A stretch of 64,000 nucleotides of DNA, from NCBI GenBank assembly GCA_902465435.1, contig CABQNH010000006.1, forward strand, positions 1 to 64,000, read 5' to 3'. The DNA comes from an uncultured Eubacteriales bacterium (lineage in GTDB: Bacteria; Bacillota; Clostridia; Oscillospirales; Oscillospiraceae). The position numbers and the translations under genes are program-made. This document shows positions 53,176-64,000 of this stretch, in pieces (position 1 is the stretch's first letter; every line of letters begins with the position of its first letter). The notes beneath the pieces were generated by a model, which was given only the letters and a program-made list of their open reading frames with translations, made no database searches and had not been told where the DNA came from.

Positions 53176-53229
53176 TCTATATTGTAGCGGCTTTTCCGCG
53201 TGAGATTTGCCGAAAAAACCAATATGCGA

Positions 53230-53277
53230 TACAAAAAACCGTTAAGGAACGCAATTCTGCATTCCTTAACGGTTTTT
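53230..53277 (+). terminator. Terminator of thrS
   Basis: AAAAACCGTTAAGGAA and TTCCTTAACGGTTTTT form a long stem with A- and T-runs on either side, 55 bases after the thrS stop. Confidence 0.9.
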
Positions 53278-53420
53278 CAGGCTGTCAGCAAAGTCCGTAA
53301 CCGTCAAAACGAAAAAACGATTTTGACGATTTTCCCTTGCATACGTCCACTCTTTTTAAGGGATATCCCCAAACAATTCGATTCAAAAAAGAAAATACGA
53401 TCTGCGGATGGATTCCGCTG
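53278..53420 (-). repeat. Half copy of the 250-bp hairpin element beside the thrS terminator
   Basis: On the minus strand it matches the second half of the full element: TTTTTTGAATCG, then GAAAATCGTCAAAA...TTTTGACGGTTACGGACTTT and GACAGCCTGAA, which runs straight into the thrS terminator. The first half of the element is missing. The remaining part of 53176-53543 holds only a GC-rich hairpin near 53490-53525 and no gene I can support. Confidence 0.75.
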
Positions 53421-53543
53421 TCCACGAAAAACCGGCCTTTTGCCGTGCGGGCGCAAAGGACGAAGAAGCCCACCGGTATGTGCCGCGCCGCCCAAGGCTT
53501 TGCCGGAAAAGCGCCTTGGGCGGCGGCAATGTGGTTTTCGTAT

Positions 53544-53792
53544 TTATTCTCCCTTGTATTTCTTCCGTGTGGCCATTCCGCCCCGCAGGTGCCGCTCGGC
53601 CTTATTGACCTCTAAAATTTCCTTGACCTGCTGGTAGAGCGGGCGGTTAAATTCCTTCAGCCGCTTTGTCAAATCGTTATGTACCGTGGACTTGCTGACG
53701 CCGAATTTTTTTGCCGCGGCGCGAACCGTCGCGTGCGTCTCGATGATGTACACAGCCAGTGAGCTGGCTCGTTGTTCGATGTTTTCTCGCAT
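53544..53792 (-). CDS. spoIIID: Sporulation transcriptional regulator SpoIIID
   Basis: 82-residue HTH protein (MRENIEQRASSLAVYIIETHATVRAAAKKFGVSKSTVHNDLTKRL pattern), the mother-cell regulator that works with sigma-E to switch sporulation genes on and off. The length and the HTH (AAKKFGVSKSTVHNDL) match. GGGAGGTGTCTACC precedes ATG 53792. It stands alone and convergent to thrS. Confidence 0.95.
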   Translation of the reverse strand: MRENIEQRASSLAVYIIETHATVRAAAKKFGVSKSTVHNDLTKRLKEFNRPLYQQVKEILEVNKAERHLRGGMATRKKYKGE

Positions 53793-54050
53793 GGTAGACA
53801 CCTCCCAAGCTGTGCATTGCGTTACCAGTCTATGCATATGCGGCGCGCCATATGAGGGAGGTTTTGCTTGCGCTTTCGGCAAGACTGCGGTAAAATAAGC
53901 GTAAGGGTCTTACCGCTCCAAGCAATTTTACCCTTTGCTTTGAAAGAAAATTACTCTCTGCCGTTTCCGTTCCGCTTCGGAAACAAATCGGTCATCCGCT
54001 TCTCATTGGTGAAGCGCTCCGCGCAGAGAAAAGGAAAGGAAACGATTGTC

Positions 54051-55634
54051 ATGCTTGATTCTATTCTTCGCGGAGGAACGCTGATCGACGGAAGCGGCGC
54101 ACCGGGCGTTCCGGCGGACCTTGCCATACAAAACGGAAAAATTGCCGCGATCGGCAATTGCAGCGGGCTGGAAGCGCGGCGCAGTTTCGACGTGCGCGGA
54201 AAATGCGTCACGCCGGGTTTTTTGGATATTCACCGCCACGCAGACGCTGCCGTTTTCCGCCCGGGCTTCGGAGAAGCCGAGCTGCGGCAGGGACTCACCA
54301 CCATCATCAACGGCAACTGCGGCCTGTCTCTCGCGCCCTTCGGCGCGGCGCACCGCGCTGAAATTCTCCAGTATCTCCGGCCTATTACGGGCGCAGTGTC
54401 CGAACAAATCGAAACGGACAGCATGGAAGGCTATCTGCGCGGCGCGGCGGCGCAGAATTTGCCGATCCACGTTGGTATGCTGGTCGGGAACGGCATTCTG
54501 CGCGCCGACGGCTTCGGCTATGAGGACGCGCCGATTTCGGATTATGCCCCTTTGCACCGCGCCATGGAAAAGGCGCTCGCGGAGGGCGCGTTCGGCGTGT
54601 CTCTGGGACTTGGCTACGCGCCGGAATGCTTTTATTCGACCGAAGCTTTAATTCGCGCGCTAGCGCCTCTGCAAGGCAGCGGCATACCCATTACCGTACA
54701 TATGCGCGAGGAGGGCAGCGCCGTGCTCTCGGCCATCGACGAAATGCTGACGGTTTGCCGCGCCCTTCATACGCCGGTGCATATCAGCCATTTGAAGGCC
54801 ATGGGAAAGGAAAACTGGGGCAATAAGATTCCGCAGGCACTTGCCATGCTGCGCCGCGCCCGTGAGGACGGCCTGCCGGTATCCTGCGACGTCTATCCCT
54901 ATACCGCAGGCTCCACGCAGCTATTGCATATTCTGCCGCAGGATTTCTTAGGTGGCGGTCTGGACGCGGTCGTGCAGCGGCTCCGGGATCCCGGCGCGCG
55001 GCGGGAGCTATCGGCACGGCTGAAAACCGGCACGGATTTTGACAACATTTCGCGCCTCGTCGGCTGGGAAAACATTCTTTTATCCACACTGAACAGACCG
55101 GAAAACAAAAAATACGAGGGCAAAACGGCGGCGGAAATTGCAAAGGCGCGCGGTCAGGAGCCGGACGAATGCATCTTTGACCTTTTAGCCGACGAGCGCT
55201 GCGCGATCACCATGATCGACTTTATTGCCTCCGAGCAGGACATTGCACAGATTTTGCAGGACGATTTTGCAAACGTCATCTCCGACAGCACCTATCCCAC
55301 CGAGGGGATGCCGCATCCGCGCGTTTACGGCACATTTGCACGGATGATTGAAAAATACGTTTGCCGGGACAAGGTGCTGAGTCTGGAGCAGGCCGTAAGA
55401 AAAATGACGCAGGTCCCGGCCGATGTGCTGGGTCTGCGGCAGAAGGGACGGCTTGCGGTCGGCGCCGATGCGGACATTTTGGTCTTTGCGCCGGAGGCGA
55501 TCCGCGAAAATGCGACCTATCAGAAGCCGTGCGTCTGTTCCGACGGCTTTGAAACCGTGTTTGTCGGCGGCGAAACGGCAATAGAAAACGGGCGCCTCAC
55601 AGGAAGCCGCTCCGGCGGTGTCCTGCGCAGATAA
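54051..55634 (+). CDS. N-acyl-D-amino-acid deacylase family amidohydrolase
   Basis: 527-residue metal-dependent amidohydrolase. Features: ILRGGTLIDGSGAPG start strand, the DIHRHAD zinc motif, HISHLKAMGKENWGNK, CDVYPYTAGSTQLLHILP, and the DSTYPTEGMPHPRVYGTF region, typical of D-aminoacylase/dihydropyrimidinase-like enzymes. The likely job is removing acyl groups from N-acyl-D-amino acids; the exact substrate is unknown. ATG 54051 is preceded by AAAGGAAAGGA. It lies between spoIIID and dnaA, where most Firmicutes have rpmH and rnpA. Confidence 0.85.
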   Translation: MLDSILRGGTLIDGSGAPGVPADLAIQNGKIAAIGNCSGLEARRSFDVRGKCVTPGFLDIHRHADAAVFRPGFGEAELRQGLTTIINGNCGLSLAPFGAAHRAEILQYLRPITGAVSEQIETDSMEGYLRGAAAQNLPIHVGMLVGNGILRADGFGYEDAPISDYAPLHRAMEKALAEGAFGVSLGLGYAPECFYSTEALIRALAPLQGSGIPITVHMREEGSAVLSAIDEMLTVCRALHTPVHISHLKAMGKENWGNKIPQALAMLRRAREDGLPVSCDVYPYTAGSTQLLHILPQDFLGGGLDAVVQRLRDPGARRELSARLKTGTDFDNISRLVGWENILLSTLNRPENKKYEGKTAAEIAKARGQEPDECIFDLLADERCAITMIDFIASEQDIAQILQDDFANVISDSTYPTEGMPHPRVYGTFARMIEKYVCRDKVLSLEQAVRKMTQVPADVLGLRQKGRLAVGADADILVFAPEAIRENATYQKPCVCSDGFETVFVGGETAIENGRLTGSRSGGVLRR

Positions 55635-55671
55635 TCAGGACGCCTTCGGCGTACACCAAAATAAGCAACAG

Positions 55672-55727
55672 TAGTGACGTTCTTCAATGAAAAACCTCTT
55701 TCATTGAGGAACGTCACTTTTTTACAC
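55672..55727 (+). terminator. Terminator before the origin region
   Basis: GTGACGTTC(T)TCAATGAAA and TTTCATTGAGGAACGTCAC form a long stem, followed by TTTTTTAC. It insulates dnaA from the upstream amidohydrolase gene. Confidence 0.9.
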
Positions 55728-55798
55728 AGCGCTGCAAATCCGCCGGTCTGCGCCCATTTCATTGTGCGTTAATGCCTTTGCTGAAATCAGCGGTTTTT

Positions 55799-55805
55799 GT
55801 CGAAT
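55799..55805 (+). promoter_or_regulatory. Possible 0A box upstream of dnaA
   Basis: TGTCGAA within GTTTTTGTCGAATTC is a close match to the Spo0A binding site, 33 bp upstream of the dnaA -35 element. In Bacillus, Spo0A sites near oriC limit re-initiation during sporulation. Confidence 0.5.
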
Positions 55806-55837
55806 TCTTTATTAATATTGTGTCGTTCGGAATTTGC

Positions 55838-55866
55838 TTGCAATTTTTTAGATTCTGTGCTACAAT
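55838..55866 (+). promoter_or_regulatory. Promoter of dnaA
   Basis: TTGCAA at 55838-55843, a 17-bp spacer and TACAAT at 55861-55866, with AAAGGAG before ATG 55916. Confidence 0.8.
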
Positions 55867-55915
55867 GTAGTTGGTTAAAATTGCGTATTTTATACCCTTT
55901 TGAAAGGAGCCTGCC

Positions 55916-57229
55916 ATGTATTCCTCCGATTATGTATGGGCAAAGATCCTTGCTTATCTGGAAAAGCGGCTCACCGCGACGATCATCTCCGCATGGTTTG
56001 ACGATGCGGAGGTCGTAGAGCTGACGGATACGCGCCTTGTACTGTACTCGCCCTCGCCTTACCGCAAGGATATTATCGAGCACCGCTGCGCCGACTATAT
56101 CCGCGCCGCAATGAAGGAGCTTTTTGAAACGGATATTGAGCTTGTCGTATTCGGCGACGAGGAGCTTGCCTCCTACCGCGATAAGAGCAAGCGTCCCGCC
56201 TTCATCGAATTCAATCCACAGTTTACCTTTGATAAATTCGTCGTCGGCTCCTCAAACTCCTTTGCCTATGCCGCCGCCTTTGCCGTGGCGAATCATCCGG
56301 CGGAGGTCTATAACCCGCTGTTTATTTACGGCCCCTCCGGCCTTGGCAAAACGCATCTGCTTTATGCCATTGCCGCTGAGATCCACCACGCAAATCCGCA
56401 GTACAACATCGTTTATATCAAGGGCGACCAATTCACCAACGAGCTGATCACCGCCCTGAAGGACGGCAAAAATATAGAATTCCGTGAAAAATACCGCAAT
56501 GCGGATCTTTTTCTGATGGACGACATCCAGTTCATCGGCGGCAAGGCCTCCACGGAGGAGGAATTCTTTCATACCTTCAACACGCTCTACGAAAATCATA
56601 AGCAGATCATTCTGACCTCCGACCGCAGCCCTTCGGAGCTGGTTCGTTTGGAGGACCGGCTGCGCACCCGTTTTGAATGGGGTCTGATCTGCGACGTGCA
56701 GCCGCCAGATTACGAAACGCGCATGGCGATCATTAAAAGCAAGGCCATTTCGCTCGGTCTTGATTTTTCGGACGAGGTCTGCAATTACATTGCCGAAAAT
56801 ATTACGAACAATGTGCGGCAGTTAGAGGGCTCGGTCAAAAAAATCAAGGCGCTGCACGATCTGACCGGAATGCCCATCGACGTGCAGAACGTCGCGCGTG
56901 CCATCAAGGATATGTATCGCGGCAATGAGCAGGCGCTTCCCACGCCGAACCTGATCATCGGCGAAGTCTGCCGCTTCTATTCCATTGCCGAATCGACACT
57001 GCGCAGCACGCAGAAAAGCCGCGGCACCGCCGAAGCGCGGCAGGTCGCCATGTATCTGATCCGCAAGCTGACAAATCTCAGCTTCCCCGACATCGGCAAA
57101 GAATTCGGCAAGGATCACACGACCGTGATTTATGCCATCAAGAAGGTCGAGCAGGCACTCTCCAATCCCAACACCGGTATGCAGGACAACATCCGCGACA
57201 TCATTGCAAATATCAATTCCAAGCTCTAA
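55916..57229 (+). CDS. dnaA: Chromosomal replication initiator protein DnaA
   Basis: 437-residue AAA+ initiator. N-terminal helicase-interaction domain (1-85), linker, AAA+ domain with Walker A GPSGLGKTHLL, Walker B LFLMDDIQFIGGK, and a C-terminal DnaA-box-binding domain with the signature GKDHTTVIYAIKKV. The length is standard. AAAGGAG precedes the ATG. The gene lies between the upstream AT-rich region and the DnaA-box cluster, and starts the dnaA-dnaN-rlbA-recF-remB-gyrB-gyrA block. Confidence 0.98.
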   Translation: MYSSDYVWAKILAYLEKRLTATIISAWFDDAEVVELTDTRLVLYSPSPYRKDIIEHRCADYIRAAMKELFETDIELVVFGDEELASYRDKSKRPAFIEFNPQFTFDKFVVGSSNSFAYAAAFAVANHPAEVYNPLFIYGPSGLGKTHLLYAIAAEIHHANPQYNIVYIKGDQFTNELITALKDGKNIEFREKYRNADLFLMDDIQFIGGKASTEEEFFHTFNTLYENHKQIILTSDRSPSELVRLEDRLRTRFEWGLICDVQPPDYETRMAIIKSKAISLGLDFSDEVCNYIAENITNNVRQLEGSVKKIKALHDLTGMPIDVQNVARAIKDMYRGNEQALPTPNLIIGEVCRFYSIAESTLRSTQKSRGTAEARQVAMYLIRKLTNLSFPDIGKEFGKDHTTVIYAIKKVEQALSNPNTGMQDNIRDIIANINSKL

Positions 57230-57455
57230 GCGTTATCCACAGGGGCTGTGAGCTGTGAATTTCTTTCTGTGGATTTTCTGTTCTTTTTTGCGCGGCGGCG
57301 CGTGCCTGTGAAAAAACGATCGTTTATTCACAATAGGCTGTGAATTTCTTTTCGTTGAAATATAAGGGCTTGCGCCGTTTTTCCACATAAGTTTTCCCTA
57401 CTACTATTACTACTACAAATTATTCTTTCCTTCTTTTAAAAAGATAGATTTCTGG
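57230..57455 (+). other. oriC: oriC: DnaA-box cluster and unwinding region
   Basis: Box candidates: TTATCCACA (57233-57241, perfect consensus), reversed TGTGAATTT (57255) and TGTGGATTT (57268), TTATTCACA (57324-57332), reversed TGTGAATTT (57339) and TTTTCCACA (57379-57387). Next to the last box is CTACTACTATTACTACTAC (57398-57416), whose complement is a run of DnaA-trio triplets (TAG-type), then AT-rich sequence up to 57450. This is the boxes-trio-unwinding order known from Firmicutes origins. Confidence 0.9.
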
Positions 57456-57472
57456 AAAGCGAGGTCGAAACT

Positions 57473-58588
57473 ATGAAGTTCACCTGTGAAAAAAGCGCGC
57501 TCGTATCCGCGATCTCCGTTGCATCGCGCACCATCGCGGTAAAAAGCGCTCTGCCCGTCTTAGAGGGGCTTTACGTCCGCGCCGGTGAGCGGCTCTATCT
57601 TACCGGCTACAATCTCGAAACCGGTATCACCATGCGGGTCGATGCCGAAATCAAAGAGGTCGGTGCCTGCGTTATGCCCGCGCGGCTCTTTTTCGACATC
57701 GTGCGAAAAATGCCGAGCGACACCGTGGCCGTCGAGGTCGACGAAAAGCTGAACGTCTCGATCCGCAGCGGCATTTCTGCCTTCACGATCAAAGCGTCTG
57801 ACGCCGAGGAATTCCCGGAGCTGCCCGACGTGGAAAACGAAAAAGGCGTCCAAATTCAGCAGAACGCGCTGCGCAGCCTGCTTTCCGGCACGATTTTCGC
57901 CGTATCCGAGGATCAGGCGCGGCCGATTCATACCGGCTGCCTGTTTGAGGTCGAGGACGACTCTATTACAGTCGTCGGCGTGGATGGCTATCGCCTTGCC
58001 AGAAGGACGTACCATCCGAAGGAGCCAATCGGACGCACGATGAAATTCGTCGTACCGGCCGTCGCGCTGCGCGAGGTAGAGAAAATTCTGGGCGATACAG
58101 ACGAGAACGCCGTTTTTACGCTCGGCACAAAGCATATTCTCTTTGAGATCGGCGCGGCAACGCTGGTCTGCCGCACGTTGGAAGGCTCCTTCCTGGATTG
58201 GCGGCGTGTCGTGCCGACCAATAATCCGATCCTTTTGACCGCGAACGTCGCAGAGCTGAGCGATTCCATCGAGCGTGTCAGCCTGATCGTCTCGGAAAAG
58301 CTGAAAAGCCCGGTTCGCTGCCATTTCGGCGAGAACTGCGCCGATTTCCGCACGACGACTGCAATCGGCACGGCGCGCGACAGCTGTTCTCTCGCCGGCG
58401 ACGGTAAGGAACTGGAAATCGGCTTCAACTGCCGCTATTTTCTCGACGCGCTGCACGCCGTTCCGACGGAGGAGGTCGTATTGGAGCTTTCCAACGGACT
58501 GAGCGCCATTGTCCTGACGCCGCCGGATAAGGAAAAATACGACTATGCCTATATGGTATTGCCGGTTCGCCTGCGCGCGGGAGAATAA
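57473..58588 (+). CDS. dnaN: DNA polymerase III beta subunit (sliding clamp)
   Basis: 371-residue sliding clamp of the replicative polymerase. The three-domain repeat structure is recognisable from MKFTCEKSALVSAISVASRTI through VDGYRLARRTY to the C-terminal YDYAYMVLPVRL, with the hydrophobic clamp-loader pocket region intact. The length is normal. The gene follows the origin directly and is separated from dnaA by it. Confidence 0.98.
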   Translation: MKFTCEKSALVSAISVASRTIAVKSALPVLEGLYVRAGERLYLTGYNLETGITMRVDAEIKEVGACVMPARLFFDIVRKMPSDTVAVEVDEKLNVSIRSGISAFTIKASDAEEFPELPDVENEKGVQIQQNALRSLLSGTIFAVSEDQARPIHTGCLFEVEDDSITVVGVDGYRLARRTYHPKEPIGRTMKFVVPAVALREVEKILGDTDENAVFTLGTKHILFEIGAATLVCRTLEGSFLDWRRVVPTNNPILLTANVAELSDSIERVSLIVSEKLKSPVRCHFGENCADFRTTTAIGTARDSCSLAGDGKELEIGFNCRYFLDALHAVPTEEVVLELSNGLSAIVLTPPDKEKYDYAYMVLPVRLRAGE

Positions 58589-58725
58589 TGAGAGAACAGC
58601 GCCGCACGATTCGGCGAAACACGCCGACGCAGGGATGCGGGCTTGTTTTCAGAAATCTCTGTATCGATCCTTTTCTTATGGTTTAATCAGAGCATTTCGA
58701 ATAATCAGTAAAGGAATTTCATGCT

Positions 58726-58971
58726 ATGAAGGTGACCGTTCATCGCCGCAGTGCGGAAAAACGAGTGGAAATCACGACGGATTTTATTAAATTGGAGGCC
58801 TTTCTGAAATTGGCAGACGCCTGCTCCTCCGGCGGCATGGCAAAGGCCGTCATTCAGGAGGGCGAGGTAAAGGTCAACGGCGATCTATGCACGATGCGCG
58901 GGAAAAAGCTGCACGACGGTGACACGGTTCTTTTTGACGGCGCCGTTTATCGCGTTTGCCATGCGGATTGA
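58726..58971 (+). CDS. rlbA: S4-domain RNA-binding protein RlbA/YaaA
   Basis: 81-residue S4 protein (FLKLADACSSGGMAKAVIQEGEVKVNGDLCTMRGKKLHDGD pattern), commonly found between dnaN and recF. Its function is linked to RNA binding but not established in detail. The 3' end overlaps the recF start by eleven bases. Confidence 0.9.
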   Translation: MKVTVHRRSAEKRVEITTDFIKLEAFLKLADACSSGGMAKAVIQEGEVKVNGDLCTMRGKKLHDGDTVLFDGAVYRVCHAD

Positions 58972-60073
58972 CGCAATTACCCTCACGGGTTTTCGCAATT
59001 ATGAGGAGCAGTCGATTTCCTTCGTACCGGGCGTGAATCTGATCGTCGGCGACAACGCGCAGGGAAAGACCAATCTTTTGGAGGCTGTGACCTACCTTTC
59101 CGTTGGCCGCTCGTTTCGCACGCGAAGGGAAGCGGAACTGATTCGCTTCGGCGCGGAATTTGCAGATCTGCAGGCAGACATTTTCTCGCACGAGCGGGAA
59201 ATGCAGCTGCGCGCCGTTCTGTTTTCCGGCCGTCGGCCGCGTCAGCTTTTTATCGGCGGCGTAAAGCAGAAAACGGCTGAAGCGCTGTCCGGTCTTTTGA
59301 CGACAGTGCTGTTTTGCCCGGACGATTTGAGTCTTTTGCTATCCGGCGCGGCCAATCGCCGGCGGCTTTTAGATGCGGCGCTGTGTCAGCTGCGTCCTCG
59401 TTATGCCGCCGCATTGTCTGAGTATACAAGGCTGTATGAGCAAAAATCGCGAATTTTGAAGGACCGTTTTGAAAATCCGTCGCTCTTGCAGGTGCTGCCG
59501 GAATATAATACGCGCATGGCGCAGGTCGGCGCACTGCTGATTTCCGGCAGGGCAAAGTATTTGCGCGAGCTTTCCAAATACGCGGAGCTTTACCACGAGA
59601 AATTTTCCTCAAAGAAGGAGCGGCTGGAGCTGCATTATAAAACCGTTTCTACGATAACGGATCCCTTTGCGCCGCCGCGTCTTCTCTATGAGAAGCTTTT
59701 GGAGCATCAGAAAAGTCATCATACGGCGGAATTGGAAAGTATGCAGTGCTTGTCCGGCCCGCACAAGGATGATTTTGAAGCAACGGTCAACGGTCTTTCC
59801 ATAAAAAGCTTCGGCTCGCAGGGTCAGGTGCGCACGGCGGCAATCTCCATCAAGCTGGCGGAGCGCCGGATCTTCAAGGATGATACCGGCGAGGAGCCAA
59901 TTTTGCTTCTCGACGATGTCCTGTCCGAGCTGGATCCGGGCAGGCAGGATTTTGTACTGAACCAGATCAAAACCGGGCAGGTGCTGATTACCTGCTGCGA
60001 AAAGAATAAGCTGACGAATCTCGGCAAGGTCATTTTTGTAGAAAACGGTCGGATTCAGGAGGGCAGAACATAG
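58961..60073 (+). CDS. recF: DNA replication/repair protein RecF
   Basis: 370-residue SMC-like ATPase that helps load RecA at single-strand gaps. Walker A is GDNAQGKTNLLEAV, signature SFGSQGQVRT and Walker B LLLDDVLSELD. Start: ATG 58961, since RIDAITLTGFRNYEE is the usual N-terminal strand; the ORF could start at 58919 but has no reason to. It overlaps rlbA. Confidence 0.96.
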   Translation: MRIDAITLTGFRNYEEQSISFVPGVNLIVGDNAQGKTNLLEAVTYLSVGRSFRTRREAELIRFGAEFADLQADIFSHEREMQLRAVLFSGRRPRQLFIGGVKQKTAEALSGLLTTVLFCPDDLSLLLSGAANRRRLLDAALCQLRPRYAAALSEYTRLYEQKSRILKDRFENPSLLQVLPEYNTRMAQVGALLISGRAKYLRELSKYAELYHEKFSSKKERLELHYKTVSTITDPFAPPRLLYEKLLEHQKSHHTAELESMQCLSGPHKDDFEATVNGLSIKSFGSQGQVRTAAISIKLAERRIFKDDTGEEPILLLDDVLSELDPGRQDFVLNQIKTGQVLITCCEKNKLTNLGKVIFVENGRIQEGRT

Positions 60074-60145
60074 CGCTTTTTCCTTTCTGCCGCAGGCGCG
60101 GCGAAAGAAAGCGCTTCCCCTCGCATTTTGGAAAAGAGGCTTTTT

Positions 60146-60400
60146 ATGTATCATGCGATCGGCGGCGATATGTCGGTCAGGGAATCCGCAATTCTCGGAA
60201 TTTTTGACCTCGATAATACCTCATACAGTAAGCATACGCGGAATTTTCTGAACGCTTCGGAAAAAAACGGACAGGTGCTTTCCGTGACGGACGAGCTGCC
60301 GAAATCCTTTCTTTTAACCGAGGAGTTCGGCATGGAACGCGTGATTTTAACGCAGTTTAACGCGGCAACGCTGGAAAAGCGTATGACGGATTCCAAATAA
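60146..60400 (+). CDS. remB: Extracellular matrix/biofilm regulator RemB-like
   Basis: 84-residue protein of the RemB/YaaB (DUF370-related) family: MYHAIGGDMSVRESAILGIFDLDNTSYSKHTRNFL pattern, with PKSFLLTEE. RemB, a paralog of RemA, occurs in the same place (recF-remB-gyrB) in Bacillus. DNA binding and matrix control are known for RemA; RemB is less clear. ATG 60146 fits the family start; a TTG at 60128 is less likely. Confidence 0.85.
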   Translation: MYHAIGGDMSVRESAILGIFDLDNTSYSKHTRNFLNASEKNGQVLSVTDELPKSFLLTEEFGMERVILTQFNAATLEKRMTDSK

Positions 60401-60439
60401 GAATCCAATGAAAATATACCGGTCTGTGCGGCGGACTGA

Positions 60440-62422
<1,983 letters not shown>

Positions 62423-62434
62423 GGGGGGAATAGA

Positions 62435-64000
62435 ATGGCAAAAAATCGAGATTACAAGCCCGAGGATATTCTGTTCCCGGAGCAGACCATTGTTTCAAAC
62501 GACGTGGTCAAGGAGATGGAAAGCTCCTTTATCGAATACGCGATGTCCGTCATTGTGGCGCGCGCGCTTCCCGATGTGCGCGACGGCCTGAAGCCCGTTC
62601 ATCGCCGCATTCTGTACTCCATGTATGAAAATAACCTGACCTCCGACAAGCCGTTTAAAAAGTCGGCGACCTGCGTGGGCGACGTGCTGGGTCGTTATCA
62701 TCCGCACGGCGACGCGTCGGTTTATGACGCGATGGTTCGTCTGGCGCAGGACTTCTCCATGCGCTATCAGCTGGTGGACGGCCACGGCAACTTCGGCTCT
62801 GTGGACGGCGATCCCCCTGCGGCCTACCGTTACACCGAGGCGAGAATGTCCAAGCTCGCCAACGAGATGCTGCGCGATATCGACAAGCAGGTCATTGACT
62901 GGACGCCGAACTTTGATGAAAGCCGCATGGAGCCGCACGTTCTGCCGTCGCGCTTCCCAAACCTTCTTGTCAACGGCTCGTCCGGTATCGCGGTCGGCAT
63001 GGCGACGAACATACCGCCCCACAACCTCACCGAGGTCATCAATGCCTGCCTGTGCGTGCTGGATCATCCCGAAGCGGAGCTTTCCGACCTGATGCAGTAC
63101 ATTCAGGGGCCGGATTTCCCGACGCGCGGCGTTATTATGGGCAGAAGCGGGATCCGCGCCGCCTACGCGACCGGCCGCGGTCGTATCGTGGTGCGCGGCC
63201 GTACAGAATTTGAAGAATTTGGAAAAGACAGGATCCGCATTATCATCCATGAGCTGCCGTATCAGGTCAACAAGAAGAATCTTGTGGAAACGATCGCTGA
63301 TCAGGTCAAGGATAAACGGCTCGACGGCATCTCCGATCTGCGCGACGAATCCGACCGCAACGGCATGCGGATCGTCATCGAACTGAAAAAGGATGCGAAT
63401 CCGCAGGTCGTTTTGAATCGTCTGTTTGCGCAGACTGCTCTGCAGACAAGCATTTCCGTCAATATGCTCGCGCTGGTCGATCGCCAGCAGCAGCCGAAAA
63501 TTCTGTCTCTGCGCCATGTGCTTGATGAATACCTCTCCTTCCAGGAGGAGGTCATCATTCGCCGCACGAAGTTCGACCTCAAAAAGGCGCAGGAGCGTGC
63601 GCATATTCTGGAAGGCCTGCTGATCGCGCAGGACAATATCGACGAAGTAATCCAAATCATTCGCAGCAGCTACGACGATGCGAAGGAACGCCTGATGGAA
63701 CGCTTCCAGCTTTCGGAGCTGCAGGCGCAGACGATCCTTGATATGCGTCTGAAAGCGCTGCAGGGTCTGGAAAAGGAGAAGCTGCAGAACGAATACCGCG
63801 AATTGGAGGAGAAAATCGCCTATTATCAGCGTGTGCTTGGGGATATGGGTCTTGTCAAAGGAATTCTCAAGGACGAGCTGACCGCAATTCGCGATAAATA
63901 CGGCGACGAGCGCCGCACCGAGATTCAGGACGTCGAGGACGAAATCGACATCGAGGATCTGATTGAGGAGCGCGACTGCTGCTATACGCTGTCCAATGCG
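62435..64000 (+). CDS. gyrA: DNA gyrase subunit A (5' part, cut by the window end)
   Basis: The frame runs from ATG 62435 (after AAGGGGGGAATAGA) to the window end, 522 codons, so the gene is partial. [20 protein letters not shown] starts the WHD breakage-reunion domain. Catalytic Tyr133 lies in AYRYTEARM. In the quinolone-determining region, [10 protein letters not shown] has Ala94 where the usual Ser83-equivalent stands, and Ser95 after it. GyrA follows gyrB by 12 bases, one operon. Confidence 0.98.
   Translation, partial: MAKNRDYKPEDILFPEQTIVSNDVVKEMESSFIEYAMSVIVARALPDVRDGLKPVHRRILYSMYENNLTSDKPFKKSATCVGDVLGRYHPHGDASVYDAMVRLAQDFSMRYQLVDGHGNFGSVDGDPPAAYRYTEARMSKLANEMLRDIDKQVIDWTPNFDESRMEPHVLPSRFPNLLVNGSSGIAVGMATNIPPHNLTEVINACLCVLDHPEAELSDLMQYIQGPDFPTRGVIMGRSGIRAAYATGRGRIVVRGRTEFEEFGKDRIRIIIHELPYQVNKKNLVETIADQVKDKRLDGISDLRDESDRNGMRIVIELKKDANPQVVLNRLFAQTALQTSISVNMLALVDRQQQPKILSLRHVLDEYLSFQEEVIIRRTKFDLKKAQERAHILEGLLIAQDNIDEVIQIIRSSYDDAKERLMERFQLSELQAQTILDMRLKALQGLEKEKLQNEYRELEEKIAYYQRVLGDMGLVKGILKDELTAIRDKYGDERRTEIQDVEDEIDIEDLIEERDCCYTLSNA

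Noticed and set aside
53420..53540. A gene in the GC-rich stretch before spoIIID
   Set aside because: Only short frames with no ribosome site; a GC-rich hairpin explains the sequence better.

Overview
The window is a 64 kb stretch of a GC-rich, endospore-forming, Gram-positive genome, most likely a Clostridia member of the Oscillospiraceae type. The reasons are the sporulation genes (spo0A, spoVT, spoIIID, yabP, yabQ), strong AGGAGG ribosome sites, a T-box leader, SLH surface-layer domains and a Firmicutes-style dnaA-dnaN-rlbA-recF-remB-gyrB-gyrA origin region. The species cannot be named from the sequence alone.

Layout. 0.5-4.8 kb: a Na/phosphate symporter, trmB, an MntR/DtxR-type regulator with its promoter and operator, and a broken MATE pump. 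4.8-21.4 kb: one very long cobalamin-riboswitch operon. It encodes transcobalamin-like (DUF4430) surface proteins, an alpha/alpha-toroid lipoprotein, a MoxR/DUF58/transglutaminase-like trio, a 1734-residue SLH-anchored protein, and a complete ECF transporter (EcfT, fused EcfAA', S component). 21.5-22.8 kb: a small graveyard with MGMT, GNAT and Cas9 remnants. 23-26 kb: spoVT, a zinc-ribbon membrane protein, an unassigned structured-RNA region, a metallophosphoesterase and a probable 6S RNA. 26-37 kb: recJ-relA-dtd-MBL-hemZ-kinase-deaminase-flippase, then HU. 37-44 kb: rqcP, spo0A, a MATE pump, an SDR, and the yabR/divIC/yabQ/yabP cluster. 44-51 kb: an acyltransferase-like membrane protein, an LCP protein, a VanZ protein, a DNA glycosylase, tRNA-Gln, a HAD phosphatase, rsmA and a G5/3D cell-wall protein. 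51-55.6 kb: T-box-controlled thrS, spoIIID and a D-aminoacylase-like gene. 55.7-64 kb: dnaA, oriC, dnaN, rlbA, recF, remB, gyrB and the start of gyrA.

How the parts work together. The most striking unit is the B12 operon. Animal B12 carriers (intrinsic factor, transcobalamin) combine an alpha/alpha barrel with a C-terminal domain related to DUF4430. Here, counterparts of both halves are separate exported proteins in one B12-repressed operon that ends in an ECF importer whose S component looks CbrT-like. I infer a cell-surface corrinoid capture-and-import system; it is not proven by sequence alone.

A second notable feature is a family of roughly 250-bp noncoding elements made of several hairpins. 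They sit at intrinsic terminators and, in the complete copies, lie between direct repeats of the local terminator-like hairpin. The copies downstream of spo0A form a 296-bp-period tandem array.
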